From CAVONV01 sp963697355 (GTDB taxonomy: Bacteria; Acidobacteriota; Vicinamibacteria; Marinacidobacterales; DATDRI01): 64,000 bases of DNA. This document shows, piece by piece, positions 63,546 to 64,000 of the stretch. Made by a program: the position numbers and the translations under genes. The notes beneath the pieces are model-generated. The model did no database searches and was not told the DNA's origin. It saw nothing but the letters and a program-made list of their open reading frames with translations. The stretch spans positions 434,001 to 498,000 of the forward strand of contig CAVONV010000032.1 in the NCBI GenBank assembly GCA_963697355.1, given 5' to 3'. How positions within the stretch are numbered: the first letter of the stretch is position 1; every line of letters starts with the position of its first letter.

Positions 63546-64000
63546 TCACCCGCCTTCATTGGAGTCATCTGCTTCCTGTTGTTCAAACCATCTCGCCGTG
63601 TCGGTCAGTCCCTTTAGCAAATCGACCTGCGGCTCCCAACCCAGGAGATTTCGCGCTTTCTCAATAACAGAATAGTTCTTTCGAATGTCACCTCTTCTCG
63701 ACGGGCCATGCTGCAATTTCAAAGCTTGACCGACGACCTTGCTCATGGTTTCCGCCAACTCCTGAATCGTCGTCTCCTCGCCGTTGGCAATTTGAAACAC
63801 CTCACCCGACACATTGCTTGCCAAAGCCGAAAGGATGGCTCTGCACAGGTCCCCTACGTATATGAAGTCACGGGTCTGCTGACCGTCACCATCGATGATC
63901 ACTTGCCCAGTCGTGCGGATGTCCTTGAAAAACTTGGCGACCACGCTGGTCTTGTGGGCGGAAAAAGGTCCATAGACATTACCGAACCGCAGCACCACCG
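63546..64000 (-). CDS. Partial NAD-dependent epimerase/dehydratase (C-terminal part)
   Basis: About 151 residues; the gene continues past the right edge. LRFGNVYGP is the conserved segment after the catalytic YxxxK, followed by IDGDGQQTRDFIYVGDL and FQIANGEETTIQELAETM, then the helical end LGWEPQVDLLKGLTDTARWFE. This is the UDP-glucose 4-epimerase/UDP-glucuronate epimerase group of extended SDR enzymes. The NAD-binding half lies outside the window. Confidence 0.88.
   Translation of the reverse strand, partial: VVLRFGNVYGPFSAHKTSVVAKFFKDIRTTGQVIIDGDGQQTRDFIYVGDLCRAILSALASNVSGEVFQIANGEETTIQELAETMSKVVGQALKLQHGPSRRGDIRKNYSVIEKARNLLGWEPQVDLLKGLTDTARWFEQQEADDSNEGG

Overview
The window reads as a cell-surface polysaccharide and surface-protein locus from a Gram-negative (diderm) bacterium of moderately high GC. 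Evidence for an outer membrane and surface glycan is direct: several lipobox signal peptides, a Wzm/Wzt ABC exporter, a Wzx-type flippase, a WbaP/WcaJ-type initiating phosphoglycosyltransferase, a WecG/TagA-type transferase, an O-antigen-ligase/Wzy-type protein, GT2/GT4 glycosyltransferases, many GT-C-like membrane proteins and SAM methyltransferases. Acidobacteriota, or a deltaproteobacterial-type lineage, is the most likely source. That is an inference from memory of where the 'VTGWALDD' Ig-like modules and the 'APWT' sulfatase-like lipoproteins are common; no 16S or marker gene is present. No tRNA, rRNA or CRISPR array was seen.

Layout. 1-5.7 kb: a truncated lipoprotein, two GT-C-like membrane proteins and a sulfatase-like lipoprotein. 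5.9-17.9 kb: a long plus-strand run of four alkaline-phosphatase-superfamily ('sulfatase') genes, a 3-hydroxyacyl-CoA dehydrogenase with its own -10 box, a dolichol-phosphate-mannose-synthase-like GT2, two methyltransferases and a GT-C-like protein whose 3' end is frameshifted. 18-25.3 kb: an exported propeller protein, an STN-like protein, a frameshifted O-antigen ligase and a very large sulfatase-like lipoprotein. 25.4-28.2 kb: a methyltransferase and an SGNH-type gene broken by an IS256-like remnant. 28.3-42.4 kb: four exported proteins that share a C-terminal double Ig-like module, with a methyltransferase, a GT2 and a GT4 between them. 42.8-64 kb: nucleotide-sugar epimerases, glycosyltransferases, DUF2142-like proteins, Wzm/Wzt, the phosphoglycosyltransferase, WecG and the flippase.

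Two themes stand out. First, five lipoprotein or exported enzymes have the sulfatase fold, but Thr replaces the formylglycine Cys and the Arg of C-x-P-x-R is missing. Only one neighbour (11643-13109) is a canonical CSPTR sulfatase. The Thr-type proteins share a C-terminal LGY-(V/I/L) tail, and three lipoproteins (one seen only as an N-terminal fragment) share an extra N-terminal beta domain. Second, five exported proteins carry one roughly 240-residue C-terminal module under different N-terminal heads: propeller, FG-GAP/BACON, FN3/BACON, NPWDM repeats and a headless copy. This looks like a family-specific surface-display or glycan-binding tail.

The region is also decaying or error-prone. Three plus-strand genes show four apparent one-base gains, each at a short homopolymer. 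One DUF2142-like gene is intact apart from two in-frame TAG codons. One GT-C remnant has three in-frame stops. One SGNH gene is cut at its GDS motif by a transposase fragment. A working model is that GT2/GT4/GT-C enzymes and methyltransferases build and decorate a surface glycan, Wzm/Wzt and/or Wzx export it, and outer-membrane Thr-type phosphatase/sulfatase-fold lipoproteins modify it outside the cell.
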